Source: Polaromonas sp. (GTDB lineage Bacteria > Pseudomonadota > Gammaproteobacteria > Burkholderiales > Burkholderiaceae_C). Taken from it: 49,900 bases of DNA. Positions 17,473 through 26,529 of the stretch are shown here, one piece after another. The notes beneath the pieces are model-generated. The model was not told the DNA's origin. It saw only the letters and a program-made list of their open reading frames with translations, and did no database searches. Positions within the stretch are counted from its first letter, which is position 1. Each line of letters opens with the position of its first letter. The stretch is from the NCBI RefSeq assembly GCF_010365105.1, contig NZ_JAAFGZ010000021.1:1-49900 (forward strand), in the 5' to 3' direction. Both the position numbers and the translations under genes were made by a program.

Positions 17473-17985
17473 ATGACCCCTCCCAACAATACATACCCGC
17501 TCCAGACGCTGGTCGGCGTCGGCGTGCTGCTGATAGGCCTGGGCCTGGCCGCAGGCGCACTCACCATCCCGTCGGCAGCCGGCTACGGCGGCGTCGGCCC
17601 CAACTTTCTGCCCTGGCTGGTGGCCTTGTCGCTGCTGGTGTGCAGCGGCTTCATCATCTGGGAGTCGCGTTCTGGCGGCTTTCGGGCGATGGACGAATCC
17701 GCTGACGGCCCCCAGCCTTACTGGCCGGGCTTTGCCTGGATGTCGGCCGGGCTGCTGGCCAATGCCGCGCTGATCACCACCATCGGTTTCATCTTCAGCT
17801 GCACGCTGTGCTTCGTGCTGGCGGTCCAGGGGCTCAAAGGCGCCGAAGGCCGCAACGACCGCGGGCCTGCGGCCCTGTTGAAGGACACGCTGATCGGCAT
17901 GGCGATTGCCGCTCCGGTGTTCTGGATGTTCACCCAATTCCTGGCGATCAACCTGCCAGGCCTGACTTCGACGGGATGGCTCTAA
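17473..17985 (+). CDS. tctB: Tripartite tricarboxylate transporter small membrane subunit TctB
   Basis: This is a 170-residue inner-membrane protein with four hydrophobic segments, the normal TctB topology and length. The first segment is TLVGVGVLLIGLGLAAGAL; the last is near IGMAIAAPVFWMFTQF. It is directly followed by tctA with no gap. A GTG three bases upstream (17470) is an alternative start. It forms the small subunit of the sodium- or proton-driven TctAB permease. Confidence 0.85.
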   Translation: MTPPNNTYPLQTLVGVGVLLIGLGLAAGALTIPSAAGYGGVGPNFLPWLVALSLLVCSGFIIWESRSGGFRAMDESADGPQPYWPGFAWMSAGLLANAALITTIGFIFSCTLCFVLAVQGLKGAEGRNDRGPAALLKDTLIGMAIAAPVFWMFTQFLAINLPGLTSTGWL

Positions 17986-19488
17986 ATGGATATTTTCAAC
18001 CAGCTGCTGCAGGGCTTTGCCACGGCCGCCACCCCCATCAACCTGCTTTGGTGCTTTGTCGGCTGTGCCCTGGGCACGGCCATTGGCGTGCTGCCGGGCA
18101 TTGGCCCCGCCGTGGCGGTGGCAATGCTGCTGCCGATCACGGTCAAGGTCGAGGCCACGGCGTCGATGATCTTTTTTGCAGGCATCTACTACGGCGCCAT
18201 GTACGGCGGATCGACCACGTCCATCCTGCTGAACACGCCGGGTGAAACCGCCAGCATGGTGACGGCGATGGAAGGCAACAGGATGGCCAAAAGCGGCCGG
18301 GCCGGCGCTGCGCTGGCGACTGCGGCGATTGGTTCTTTCGTGGCCGGAACGATTGCCACAGTGCTCGTGACCCTGTTTGCGCCCATCGTGGCCGACCTGG
18401 CGGTCAAGCTCGGCCCGCCCGAATACTTCATGCTGATGCTGCTGGCCTTCACCACCGTGAGCGCGGTGCTCGGCAAAAGCACGGTGCGCGGCATGACGGC
18501 GCTGTTCATCGGCCTGGCTGCCGGCCTGGTCGGGCTGGACCAGATTTCAGCCCAGGCGCGCTACACCGGCGGCGTTCCCGAACTGCTCGACGGCATCGAG
18601 ATCGTGCTGGTGGCCGTCGGCCTGTTTGCCGTGGCCGAGGCCATGTACGCCGTGCTCTACGAAGGCCGCATTGTTGACACCCAGAACAAGCTGAGCCGGG
18701 TCCACATGACCCGGCGCGACTGGCGGCGTTCCTGGCCCGCCTGGCTGCGCGCCACCGCCATCGGTGCGCCTTTTGGCTGCATTCCGGCCGGCGGCACCGA
18801 GATCCCGACTTTTCTGAGCTATGCGGTCGAAAAGAAGCTGGCCAAGGGCGAAGACAAGGCCGAGTTCGGCACCCAGGGCGCTATTGAGGGCGTGGCCGGC
18901 CCGGAAGCCGCCAACAATGCCACCGTCACCATGGCCATGATTCCGCTGCTGACGCTGGGCATTCCGACCTCGAACACCACCGCGATCCTTCTGGGCGCCT
19001 TCCAGAACTACGGCATCCAGCCCGGCCCGCAGCTGTTCACCACCTCGTCGTCGCTGGTCTGGGCGCTGATTGCCTCGCTCTACATCGGCAATGTGATGCT
19101 GCTGGTGCTCAACCTGCCCATGGTTGGCCTGTGGGTCAAGCTGCTGAAGATTCCCAAGCCCTACCTTTACGCCGGCATCCTGATTTTTGCCACCGTCGGC
19201 GTGTACGGCATGCGGCAAAGCGCGTTCGACCTGTTCCTGCTGTACGGCATTGGTGTGCTCGGTGTGGTCATGCGGCGTTTCGATTTTCCGACCGCGCCGG
19301 TCGTGGTCGGCATGATCCTGGGCCCCCTGGCTGAAGCGCAACTGCGAAATGCCATGTCGATTGGCGAGGGCAGTGCGATGGTATTTTTCCAGCGCCCCGT
19401 TTCGCTCATCCTGATGGTGGTGGTGGTGTCCGTGCTGGTGTTGCCACGCCTGGTGCGATACAGCGTCAAGCGCGCACGTCCGGCCTGA
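17986..19488 (+). CDS. tctA: Tripartite tricarboxylate transporter large membrane subunit TctA
   Basis: This 500-residue permease has about eleven or twelve membrane segments. The conserved TctA motif [16 protein letters not shown] lies near residue 30, and [20 protein letters not shown] in the second half is the matching repeat. Other typical elements are [20 protein letters not shown] and [18 protein letters not shown]. It is the last gene of the tctCBA operon. Confidence 0.92.
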   Translation: MDIFNQLLQGFATAATPINLLWCFVGCALGTAIGVLPGIGPAVAVAMLLPITVKVEATASMIFFAGIYYGAMYGGSTTSILLNTPGETASMVTAMEGNRMAKSGRAGAALATAAIGSFVAGTIATVLVTLFAPIVADLAVKLGPPEYFMLMLLAFTTVSAVLGKSTVRGMTALFIGLAAGLVGLDQISAQARYTGGVPELLDGIEIVLVAVGLFAVAEAMYAVLYEGRIVDTQNKLSRVHMTRRDWRRSWPAWLRATAIGAPFGCIPAGGTEIPTFLSYAVEKKLAKGEDKAEFGTQGAIEGVAGPEAANNATVTMAMIPLLTLGIPTSNTTAILLGAFQNYGIQPGPQLFTTSSSLVWALIASLYIGNVMLLVLNLPMVGLWVKLLKIPKPYLYAGILIFATVGVYGMRQSAFDLFLLYGIGVLGVVMRRFDFPTAPVVVGMILGPLAEAQLRNAMSIGEGSAMVFFQRPVSLILMVVVVSVLVLPRLVRYSVKRARPA

Positions 19489-19744
19489 TCCGGCGGCTTG
19501 GGCAAGCGCCTCGAAGCGTCTTGCTGCAAGGGTTGTAACCCTAAGTTGCATTTGATTACGTAGTACTACGGGGTCTGTCAAATCGCAGGAAAACCCCCTT
19601 GGCAGGGGGCACTTGAAACACCTACGCTCGGCATTGCCCTGGAACTGGCGATGCAATGCAGCATTCAGGGCGGCAATACCTCTGGAAACACAGGGGATGC
19701 TCAAGTTTTCATCCTGAAAATGACAGACGACCGGAGACAAAGAC
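19489..19744. promoter_or_regulatory. Intergenic region with palindromes upstream of the PHB depolymerase
   Basis: Three elements are visible: GGGTTGTAACCC (19530-19541), the perfect 12-bp palindrome CGTAGTACTACG (19559-19570) and the hairpin CCCCCTTGGCAGGGGG (19594-19609). The last has a T-run only when read on the minus strand. CGTAGTACTACG resembles sites used by NarL/FixJ-type regulators and could control phaZ. The depolymerase start is preceded by CCGGAGACAAAGAC. Confidence 0.5.
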
Positions 19745-21205
19745 ATGAAATCCAGGCTTCTTTCCACCTTCGCCGCCATCGTGGCGCTTCTGGGCGGTGC
19801 GGCATACGCGGCCGTCAACCTTCCGCAACTGAACATCGACACCACGCAGACCACCGTGTCCGGGCTGTCGTCGGGCGGCTTCATGGCGGCGCAGCTGCAT
19901 GTGGCGTATTCCGCGACCTTCAGGAAAGGCGCCGGCATCGTCGCCGGCGGGCCTTTTTATTGCGCCGAGGGCTCGATCGTGAACGCCACCGGTCGCTGCA
20001 TGGCCAGCCCGGCCGGCATACCGACCAGCAGCCTGGTGAGCACCACCAACAGTTGGGCCAGCCAGGGAATCATCGACCCGGTGGTGAATCTGCAAGGCTC
20101 GAAGGTTTATTTGTTCTCGGGCTCCATCGACAGCACGGTCAAGACCGGCGTGATGGATGCGCTGAAAACCTACTACAACAGCTTTGTGCCGGCCGCCAAT
20201 GTGGTCTATAAAAAGGACATCGCCGCCGAGCACGCCATGGTCACCGACGACTATGGCAGCGCCTGCTCGACCAAGGGCTCGCCTTATATCAACGACTGCA
20301 ACTTTGACCTGGCCGGCGCCATGCTGGCGCATTTCTACGGCACCTTGAACCCGCGCAACAGTGGCACGCTGCCAGCAGGCAATTTTGTCGAATTCAACCA
20401 GAGCCAGTTCATCACCGGGCACGGCATGGCACCCACGGGCTGGGCCTACATTCCGCAGGCCTGCACGGCGGGCGCGCAGTGCCGAGTGCATGTGGTGCTG
20501 CACGGCTGCCAGCAAAACGTCACGCTGGTGCAGCAGCAATATGTGCGCAACACCGGCTACAACCGCTGGGCCGACAGCAACAACCTGGTGATGATCTACC
20601 CGCAGACCAGCACCCAGGCCACCAACAGCTGCTGGGACTGGTGGGGTTACGACAGCGCCAGCTATGCCAGGAAGTCAGGCCCGCAGATGGTGGCCATCAA
20701 GGCCATGGTCGATCAGGTGTCGGCAGGCGGCACCACCACGCCGCCCCCGGCCGCGCTGCCCGCGCCAACCGGCGTGTCCACCTCGAATGCCGCTGCCAGC
20801 AGCATGACCGTCAACTGGAATGCCGTGAGCGGCGCTGCCAGCTACAACGTCTACCGCAATGCCGGCAAGGTCAACGCCCTGCCGGTAACAGGCACCAGCT
20901 ACAGCGACACCGGCCTGGCCGCTGCCACCGCTTACAGCTGGACCGTCAGGGCCGTGGATGGCAACAACCTGGAAAGCGTGGCGTCCACCGCTGCCGCTGG
21001 TACCACCACCGGAACGCCGCCGCCTGCGGCGACCTGCACCACCGCGTCCAACTACGCGCACACCATGGCAGGACGCGCCTATGTGTTTGGCGGCTACACC
21101 TATGCCAACGGCTCGGCCCAGAACATGGGCTTGTGGAACATCTACACCAGCCGGACACTGAAGCTGACAGGCACCAATTACTACGTGATCGGCACCTGCC
21201 CCTGA
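19745..21205 (+). CDS. phaZ: Extracellular PHB depolymerase, type 2 catalytic domain, with fibronectin III linker
   Basis: This secreted enzyme of 486 residues degrades polyhydroxybutyrate outside the cell. A signal peptide ends near AAYA-A (22-23). The lipase box GLSSGG with Ser42 is close to the N terminus, and the oxyanion-type motif VLHGCQQ comes late in the catalytic domain; this order defines the circularly permuted type 2 domain. A Pro/Thr linker leads to a fibronectin III domain (about 340-420) and a C-terminal substrate-binding-like domain with NYAHTMAGRA and NMGLWN. No intracellular PHB genes are adjacent. Confidence 0.85.
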   Translation: MKSRLLSTFAAIVALLGGAAYAAVNLPQLNIDTTQTTVSGLSSGGFMAAQLHVAYSATFRKGAGIVAGGPFYCAEGSIVNATGRCMASPAGIPTSSLVSTTNSWASQGIIDPVVNLQGSKVYLFSGSIDSTVKTGVMDALKTYYNSFVPAANVVYKKDIAAEHAMVTDDYGSACSTKGSPYINDCNFDLAGAMLAHFYGTLNPRNSGTLPAGNFVEFNQSQFITGHGMAPTGWAYIPQACTAGAQCRVHVVLHGCQQNVTLVQQQYVRNTGYNRWADSNNLVMIYPQTSTQATNSCWDWWGYDSASYARKSGPQMVAIKAMVDQVSAGGTTTPPPAALPAPTGVSTSNAAASSMTVNWNAVSGAASYNVYRNAGKVNALPVTGTSYSDTGLAAATAYSWTVRAVDGNNLESVASTAAAGTTTGTPPPAATCTTASNYAHTMAGRAYVFGGYTYANGSAQNMGLWNIYTSRTLKLTGTNYYVIGTCP

Positions 21206-21387
21206 GCCTTCGGGTGCGCCCGTCCTGAGCGGATGGGTTGCGTCTGCCGCTTCCGGCGTTATCGCGCCTTTTCTCCATTTCGTGCCTGTATCTGCAGGTA
21301 ATGAACCCTTGCCAATCGGCACGCCCTGCCGCAGCAGCGGGGTGGCCGAAAGCTGCCCCATCTCCAATCTTTTTAATGGAAGTAGTC

Positions 21388-22530
21388 ATGAAAAAAACAC
21401 TCATTTGCTGGGGCCGGTTTGCCCTGGCCGCGATGGCGCTTTGCGGCACGGTCAGCCTGGCCAACGCCGCCGAACTGGTGATCGGCCAGGTAGCCCCGCT
21501 GTCGGGCGTTCTGGCCAGCACCGGCAAGCAGATGGTGGTCGGCGGAAAAATTTATTTTGACCACATCAATGCGCAGGGCGGCGTGCATGGCGCGCTGATC
21601 CGCCAGGATGTGGTGGACGATGGCTACAAGGTGGCCGACACTGTCCGGCTGACGCGCGAGATGCTGGCCCGTCCCGAGGTGGTGGCGCTCTTCGGCTTTG
21701 CCGGAACGGCCAACGTGACGCAGCTGCTGACCGACGGCGTGCTGGACGTCGGCGGCGCGGCGCTGGTGGCGCCCTATACCGGCGGCGAGTCGCTGCGCAA
21801 CCCGTTCAATCCGTGGATATTTCATGTGCGTGTCGGCTATGCCGCCGAAGCCGAGCACATGGTGCAGCAGGTCACCACCCTGGGCATGAAACGGATTGCC
21901 GTGATGTACCAGGACGACGGCTTTGGCAAGGCCGGCCTGCAGGGCGTCGAGAACGCACTGACCAAGCGCGGGCTGAAGATGGCCGCTGCGGCAGGTTACG
22001 AGCGCAATACCGACAAGGTGGAAGAGGCGGTCAGGCAGATCAAGGCCTCTGACGCGCAGGCCGTCATCATGATTTCCGTCAACAAGCCATCGGCCGCCTT
22101 TGTGAAGCAGTACCGCGAAAGCGGCGGCGGCGCCCAGCTCTACAACATTTCGGTGGTCGATCCGGCTGAACTGGTCAAGCTGGCCGGGCTGAAGAATGTT
22201 CACGGCCTGGGCATCAGCCAGGTGGTTCCCTATCCTTTCGGCACCAGCTTGCCGGTGGTACGCCAGTACCAGGAACTGCTGAAAAAGTACGCGCCCGCCG
22301 AAGTCGTCAACTACACCAGTTTTGAGGAGTTTGTCGGCGCCAAGGTGCTGGTCGAGGCCTTGCGCCGCGCCGGTCCCAACCCGACACGCGCCAAGGTGGT
22401 GAAGGCGCTCGAGTCGATGAACAGCTACGACACGGGCGGCATCACGGTCGGCTATTCGCCGTCGAACCGGATCGGGTCGCGTTTTGTCGAGGTGACCGTG
22501 GTGGGCAGTACCGGCAAGCTGCTGAAATAG
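21388..22530 (+). CDS. LivJ-type ABC transporter substrate-binding protein
   Basis: This 380-residue periplasmic receptor belongs to the branched-chain amino-acid/amide family (Peripla_BP_6). A signal peptide (MKKTLICWGRFALAAMA, ending near NAA-E) is followed by LVIGQVAPLSGVLASTGKQM, typical of the first strand and ligand loop. The start at 21388 has a GGAAG site; the upstream extension lacks protein character. No LivHMGF genes are adjacent, so it is an orphan receptor of unknown ligand; branched-chain amino acids, amides or aromatic acids are all possible. Confidence 0.78.
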   Translation: MKKTLICWGRFALAAMALCGTVSLANAAELVIGQVAPLSGVLASTGKQMVVGGKIYFDHINAQGGVHGALIRQDVVDDGYKVADTVRLTREMLARPEVVALFGFAGTANVTQLLTDGVLDVGGAALVAPYTGGESLRNPFNPWIFHVRVGYAAEAEHMVQQVTTLGMKRIAVMYQDDGFGKAGLQGVENALTKRGLKMAAAAGYERNTDKVEEAVRQIKASDAQAVIMISVNKPSAAFVKQYRESGGGAQLYNISVVDPAELVKLAGLKNVHGLGISQVVPYPFGTSLPVVRQYQELLKKYAPAEVVNYTSFEEFVGAKVLVEALRRAGPNPTRAKVVKALESMNSYDTGGITVGYSPSNRIGSRFVEVTVVGSTGKLLK

Positions 22531-22584
22531 GCCGGATGGCTCAGCGCGGGGTGGCCGGCTGGCTGCGCCCGCGTCTGGCAGGTG

Positions 22585-23688
22585 CTATTGCCTGGCCCCG
22601 AGCGCCAGCGCCCGTTCCCGCGAGTCGGACAAAGCCTTCGGGTCTGGCGGGTTCGCCGTGTCCCAGCCGCCCATGTGCCGGATGGCAATGTCGCTCAGGG
22701 CGGCCAGCCACCGGGGGCTGTCGTTCAGGCAGTCGATGTAGTGGAACGCCTGGCCGCCCGCTTCCAGAAAGGCATGGCGCGCTTCCATCGAGATTTCTTC
22801 CAGCGTTTCCAGGCAGTCGCCGGTGAAGCCCGGGCAAACCAGGTCAACGCTTCTCAAGCCCGACTGCGCCAGCTTGATCAACGTCGGCTCGGTGTAGGGT
22901 TCCAGCCATTTGGCCTTGCCAAAGCGCGACTGGAAGGTGAGCTGGTAGCGGTCTTTGGACAGACCCAGGTTTTCGGCCAGCAGGCGCGCGGTCTTGTGGC
23001 ATTCGCAGTGGTAGGTGTCGCCCAGCGCCAGGGTGCGTTCGGGAACGCCATGAAAGCTCATGACCAGTTTTTCGGCCTGGCCGTTCAGCTTCCAGTGCTG
23101 GCGGATGCGGTCGGCGAGCGCGTCGATGTAGCCCGCATCGTCATGGTAGTTGTTGATGAAGCGGAACTCGGGAATGCGCCGCACCTTGGCGGCCCAGGTG
23201 TAGACCGCGTCGAACACGCTGGCCGTTGTCGTGCCGCTGTACTGCGGATAGGCCGGCAAAATCAGGATGCGCGTCACGCCGTCGGCTTTCAGCTGGTCGA
23301 GCTGCGAGGCAATCGACGGGTTGCCGTAGCGCATCGCATAGCGCACCTCGACCGGATGGCCGCGCTGACCCAGGTAGCCGCGCAGCATCACCGCCTGTTT
23401 TTCGGTCCAGACCTTCAGCGGCGAGCCTTCGGGCAACCAGACGCTGGCGTACTTGGCCGCCGATTTTTTGGGCCGGGTGCGCAGGATGATGCCGTGCAGG
23501 ATCAGCCACCAGATGGGTTTGGGAATCTCGACCACCCGCGCATCGCTCAAAAATTCGCCCAGGTAGCGGCGCAGCGCCGGCGCGGTGGGCGCATCGGGCG
23601 TACCCAGGTTGCACAGCAGGATGGCGGTGGTGGCTAGCGCCTTGGGCGGTGCGCCGTGGGCATACGAAGGCTCGGTTGCAAATGACAT
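22585..23688 (-). CDS. hemH: Ferrochelatase
   Basis: This enzyme inserts ferrous iron into protoporphyrin IX, the last step of protoheme synthesis. The protein of 367 residues shows the family motifs LLCNLGTPDAP near the N terminus, LPAYPQYSGTTTASVFD in the middle and MSFHGVPERTL with the conserved active-site His. The C-terminal CPGFTGDCLETLEEI region is also typical. It is divergent from the HAD gene, with only 20 bp between the two starts, so their promoters must overlap the coding ends. Confidence 0.93.
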   Translation of the reverse strand: MSFATEPSYAHGAPPKALATTAILLCNLGTPDAPTAPALRRYLGEFLSDARVVEIPKPIWWLILHGIILRTRPKKSAAKYASVWLPEGSPLKVWTEKQAVMLRGYLGQRGHPVEVRYAMRYGNPSIASQLDQLKADGVTRILILPAYPQYSGTTTASVFDAVYTWAAKVRRIPEFRFINNYHDDAGYIDALADRIRQHWKLNGQAEKLVMSFHGVPERTLALGDTYHCECHKTARLLAENLGLSKDRYQLTFQSRFGKAKWLEPYTEPTLIKLAQSGLRSVDLVCPGFTGDCLETLEEISMEARHAFLEAGGQAFHYIDCLNDSPRWLAALSDIAIRHMGGWDTANPPDPKALSDSRERALALGARQ

Positions 23689-23708
23689 GCGGTATTCTCG
23701 CCTAAGCC

Positions 23709-24413
23709 ATGCTCGACCTGACCCCCATCAAAGCCATCACCCTAGACCTGGACGACACGCTCTGGCCGATCTGGCCGACCATCGAAAAAGCCGAACTTGC
23801 GCTTCATGACTGGCTCGCCCTGCATGCGCCGCAGACGGCGGTGCTGCTGGCCCAGCCGGCGGTGCGCCACGAAATTCGCGAGCATGTCAACGGCCTGTAT
23901 CCCGAACTCCGGCACGACCTGAGCACCTTGCGCACCCGATCAATCCGGCTGGCGCTGAGCCGCAGCGGCGATGATCCGGGTCTGGCCGAAGCGGCGTTCG
24001 AGATTTTTTTTGCCGCGCGCCATCAGGTCACCCTGTTTGACGATGCGCTGCAGGCGCTGCAGTTTTTGTCGCGCCGGTTGCCGCTGGTGGCGCTGTCCAA
24101 CGGCAATGCCGACGTTCACCGCATCGGCATTGGTGCGTATTTCACGGCCAGCCTGAGCGCCCAGCAGTTCGGCGTCGGCAAGCCCGATCCGCGCATTTTT
24201 CATGCGGCAGCCAGTGCCGTCGGTCTGCAGGCGCACGAGGTGCTGCATGTGGGCGACGACGCCGCGCTCGATGTGCTGGCGGCGCTCGACTGCGGCATGC
24301 AGACGGTCTGGGTGAACCGCACCGACCATCCCTGGACGCATCCCGCCCAGCCGCATGAAACCGTGACCACACTGACCGAACTGTGCGACCTGTTTCCCCT
24401 TGAGCCCCTCTGA
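23709..24413 (+). CDS. HAD-superfamily phosphatase, YigB/haloacid dehalogenase-like
   Basis: This hydrolase has 234 residues. Motif I is DLDDTLW with the nucleophile Asp13 and general acid Asp15, motif II ALSNGN, motif III GKPDPRIF with the conserved Lys, and motif IV HVGDDAALD. A helical cap lies between motifs I and II (C1-type). The overall form resembles YigB-like FMN or sugar-phosphate phosphatases, but the substrate cannot be read from sequence. It starts 20 bp from divergent hemH and is followed 8 bp later by a glutathione transferase gene. Confidence 0.8.
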   Translation: MLDLTPIKAITLDLDDTLWPIWPTIEKAELALHDWLALHAPQTAVLLAQPAVRHEIREHVNGLYPELRHDLSTLRTRSIRLALSRSGDDPGLAEAAFEIFFAARHQVTLFDDALQALQFLSRRLPLVALSNGNADVHRIGIGAYFTASLSAQQFGVGKPDPRIFHAAASAVGLQAHEVLHVGDDAALDVLAALDCGMQTVWVNRTDHPWTHPAQPHETVTTLTELCDLFPLEPL

Positions 24414-24421
24414 AAGCTGAC

Positions 24422-25054
24422 ATGACCTTGAGAATCTATGGCACTGCGGCCTCCCGCGCTGCGCGTCCCCTGTGGGTTGCGCAGGAACTGGGTCTGGCCT
24501 ACGAGCACATCGCCTTGCCCTACGTGGGCGGTGCCACGCGCACGCCCGAGTTTTTGAAGGTCAACCCGAACGGGCGCATCCCGGTGGTGGACGACGACGG
24601 CGTGCTGGTCTGGGAGTCAATGGCCTGCACGGTCTACCTGGCCGAGCGCTTTCTGGACGGCAACGGCCTGTCGCTGGCGGCGCGCACCCATGCCGAGCGC
24701 GCCGAGATCCTGCGCTGGACTTTCTGGGTCGTGACCGAGTGCGAGAAGGACGCGCTGATTTTTTTGATGCACGCCATGGTCATGCCGCCGGAGCGCCGCA
24801 AGCCGCAACTGGCCGAGGACTCGCTCAGGCACCTGGCCGGTCCCCTGCGCATCCTGGACCAGCATTTGCAGGGCCGCCCGTGGCTCGCCGGCGACCGCTT
24901 CACCGTGGCCGACATCTGCGTGGCGTCGGTCATCGCCTGGGTAGAAGGCGCCAGCGAGCTGATGGCGCAATGCCCGCAAGTGCGCGACTGGCTGCAGGGC
25001 TGCCTGGCACGTCCGGCTTTCCAGCAGGTCCGTTTAATGGCAGAAAGTGCCTGA
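24422..25054 (+). CDS. Glutathione S-transferase family protein
   Basis: This 210-residue protein has an N-terminal thioredoxin-like domain beginning MTLRIYGTAASRAARPLWVA. The glutathione-binding region is VNPNGRIPVVDDDGVLVWESMA, with cis-Pro in RIPVV and the Glu-Ser pair that contacts glutathione. The all-helical C-terminal domain has LAGDRFTVADICVASVI with the N-capping Asp. The active-site position near the N terminus carries Ser-Arg rather than Tyr, as in beta-, theta- or zeta-like classes. It probably shares a transcript with the HAD gene. Substrate unknown. Confidence 0.82.
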   Translation: MTLRIYGTAASRAARPLWVAQELGLAYEHIALPYVGGATRTPEFLKVNPNGRIPVVDDDGVLVWESMACTVYLAERFLDGNGLSLAARTHAERAEILRWTFWVVTECEKDALIFLMHAMVMPPERRKPQLAEDSLRHLAGPLRILDQHLQGRPWLAGDRFTVADICVASVIAWVEGASELMAQCPQVRDWLQGCLARPAFQQVRLMAESA

Positions 25055-25118
25055 TCCGCTTATTCTGTAAGCTTTTATAGCTATCAATTGATGAGCGTCT
25101 GGCCGTGCTGCCAGTGGC

Positions 25119-26381
25119 TCAGTGCAGGCTGCGGGCTGCCTCCAGCCCGGAGCGCACCGCGCCTTCCAGCGTTGCCGGATACGGGCCGGCCAGGTAGTCG
25201 CCGCAGGCCAGCAGGCCGTCGGCGACCTGCTGCGCCGGGCGCTGCAGGCCGGGCGTGCAGGCGAAGGTGGCGCGTTTTTCGACAATCGTTTGCACCGGCT
25301 GCAAATCAACCAATCCCAGCTGTCGCGCGGCCTGCGCCAATACCTGCTGTGTCAGCGTGGCGCTGTCGCCGGTGCTGGCGCTGACGACAAAAGCCAGCAG
25401 GCCGGCCGGGCCGCCGAGCTGCGCGCGGTCAAAGACGAACTGTGCGGGTTCACCTGCACTGGCATGCAGGGCCAGCATCGGTTTCGCCAGGCGCGCGCTG
25501 GCGCCAGACACATAGACCGTGGTCAGCGCTTCATGCGCCAGGCCGCGCGCCTGCGCCATCCACGCATCGGCGGTAACACCGCTGCCCTGCACCAGGCGCG
25601 CTGCTTCAGCCGGCGGGCAGGCGAGCACGACGTGGTCAAAGGTTTCGCCGTCCACCGCCCACCCCGGGCCGGCCGGCGACAGGGACTGAACCCGCACGCC
25701 CAGCCGCTGCTCGCCGCCGTGTGCCGCCAGCCAGGCCAGCGCCGCATCGGGCAGCAGGGCGCTCAGGTCGGCGCGTGGCAGCAGCAGGTTCGAGCCGCCG
25801 CTTTGCGCAAACAGCGCATCGCGCATCACCCGCAGGAACACCTGCCCGCAAGCGCGTTCGGGCGGCGTGTTCAGCGCCGAGACACACAGCGGCTCGATCA
25901 GCGCGGCCATCGGGCCGGGCGCCAAGCTGCGGCACAGCTCGCTGACCGATTGCCCGGGCGGGCAGGTGAAGCCGCGCAGCCGCCAGCCAAATGCCACTCG
26001 CAGCAGCGACAGCTTGTCGGCTAAAGGCCAGCCGCGTGCGTTCAGGATGCCGGCCACGGCGTCCAGCGGCGCCGGCCAGTCGGGGAGTAGCAATCCGCTG
26101 CCGTCGGGAAACTGCATCGTCAGCGGCAGGCGCAGAAAAGAGGCGGCCACATCGACACCGACCTGCTTCATCAGTCGCAGCGTTTCGGCATAGGCGCCGA
26201 TCAGGATGTGCTGGCCGTTGTCCAGGGCGATTTGCCGGCCTGCCACGGTCGCCATGACACGCCGGGCACGGCCGCCGGGCGTGCGCGAAGCCTCGAAAAT
26301 CGTCGCTTGGTGGCCAAGCCGGGTCGCTTCGACAGCGGCGGCGCAACCAGCCCAGCCTGCGCCGATGATGGCGACTTTCAC
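25119..26381 (-). CDS. hpnE: Hydroxysqualene dehydroxylase HpnE
   Basis: This FAD-dependent amine-oxidase-like enzyme of 420 residues converts hydroxysqualene to squalene. The N terminus VKVAIIGAGWAGCAAAVEA is the dinucleotide-binding fold, and the late LLACGDYLAGPYPATLEGAVRSG is the C-terminal FAD motif of this family. I place the start at the GTG at 26381, directly before that fold; the apparent extension to 26498 runs through a dispersed repeat and is not protein. It is the last gene of hpnC-hpnD-hpnE. Confidence 0.87.
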   Translation of the reverse strand: MKVAIIGAGWAGCAAAVEATRLGHQATIFEASRTPGGRARRVMATVAGRQIALDNGQHILIGAYAETLRLMKQVGVDVAASFLRLPLTMQFPDGSGLLLPDWPAPLDAVAGILNARGWPLADKLSLLRVAFGWRLRGFTCPPGQSVSELCRSLAPGPMAALIEPLCVSALNTPPERACGQVFLRVMRDALFAQSGGSNLLLPRADLSALLPDAALAWLAAHGGEQRLGVRVQSLSPAGPGWAVDGETFDHVVLACPPAEAARLVQGSGVTADAWMAQARGLAHEALTTVYVSGASARLAKPMLALHASAGEPAQFVFDRAQLGGPAGLLAFVVSASTGDSATLTQQVLAQAARQLGLVDLQPVQTIVEKRATFACTPGLQRPAQQVADGLLACGDYLAGPYPATLEGAVRSGLEAARSLH

Positions 26382-26426
26382 GGGATCGAACTCGTAGCCA
26401 CATGCCACAGGTTTGCCCCGTTCCGC

Positions 26427-26529
26427 ACCAGCAGGGGCCGCGGAACCGGCTTCGCCGGGCCGCAGGCGCAGCGGCCCTCTTGGGGGGCAGGACGCCACAC
26501 GAAGTGGGCGACCGTGGGGGCCACGTTCA
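26427..26529 (-). repeat. Stop-codon-linked GC-rich repeat, copy 1 (after hpnD)
   Basis: On the minus strand it begins at the hpnD stop codon (TGA, 26529-26527) and runs to GGCCCCTGCTGG. It has hairpin potential in GTGGCCCCCAC and in the GC-rich centre. Shared with 27552-27650 and 48224-48320. Confidence 0.85.

Noticed and set aside
19594..19609. Terminator of tctCBA at the CCCCC/GGGGG hairpin
   Set aside because: On the plus strand no T-run follows; the T-run appears only on the minus strand, where no gene precedes it.
26382..26498. N-terminal extension of hpnE reading PPRGPLRLRPGEAG
   Set aside because: The peptide is a translation of the dispersed GC-rich repeat; the same peptide arises at 27540-27620 and 48240-48310.
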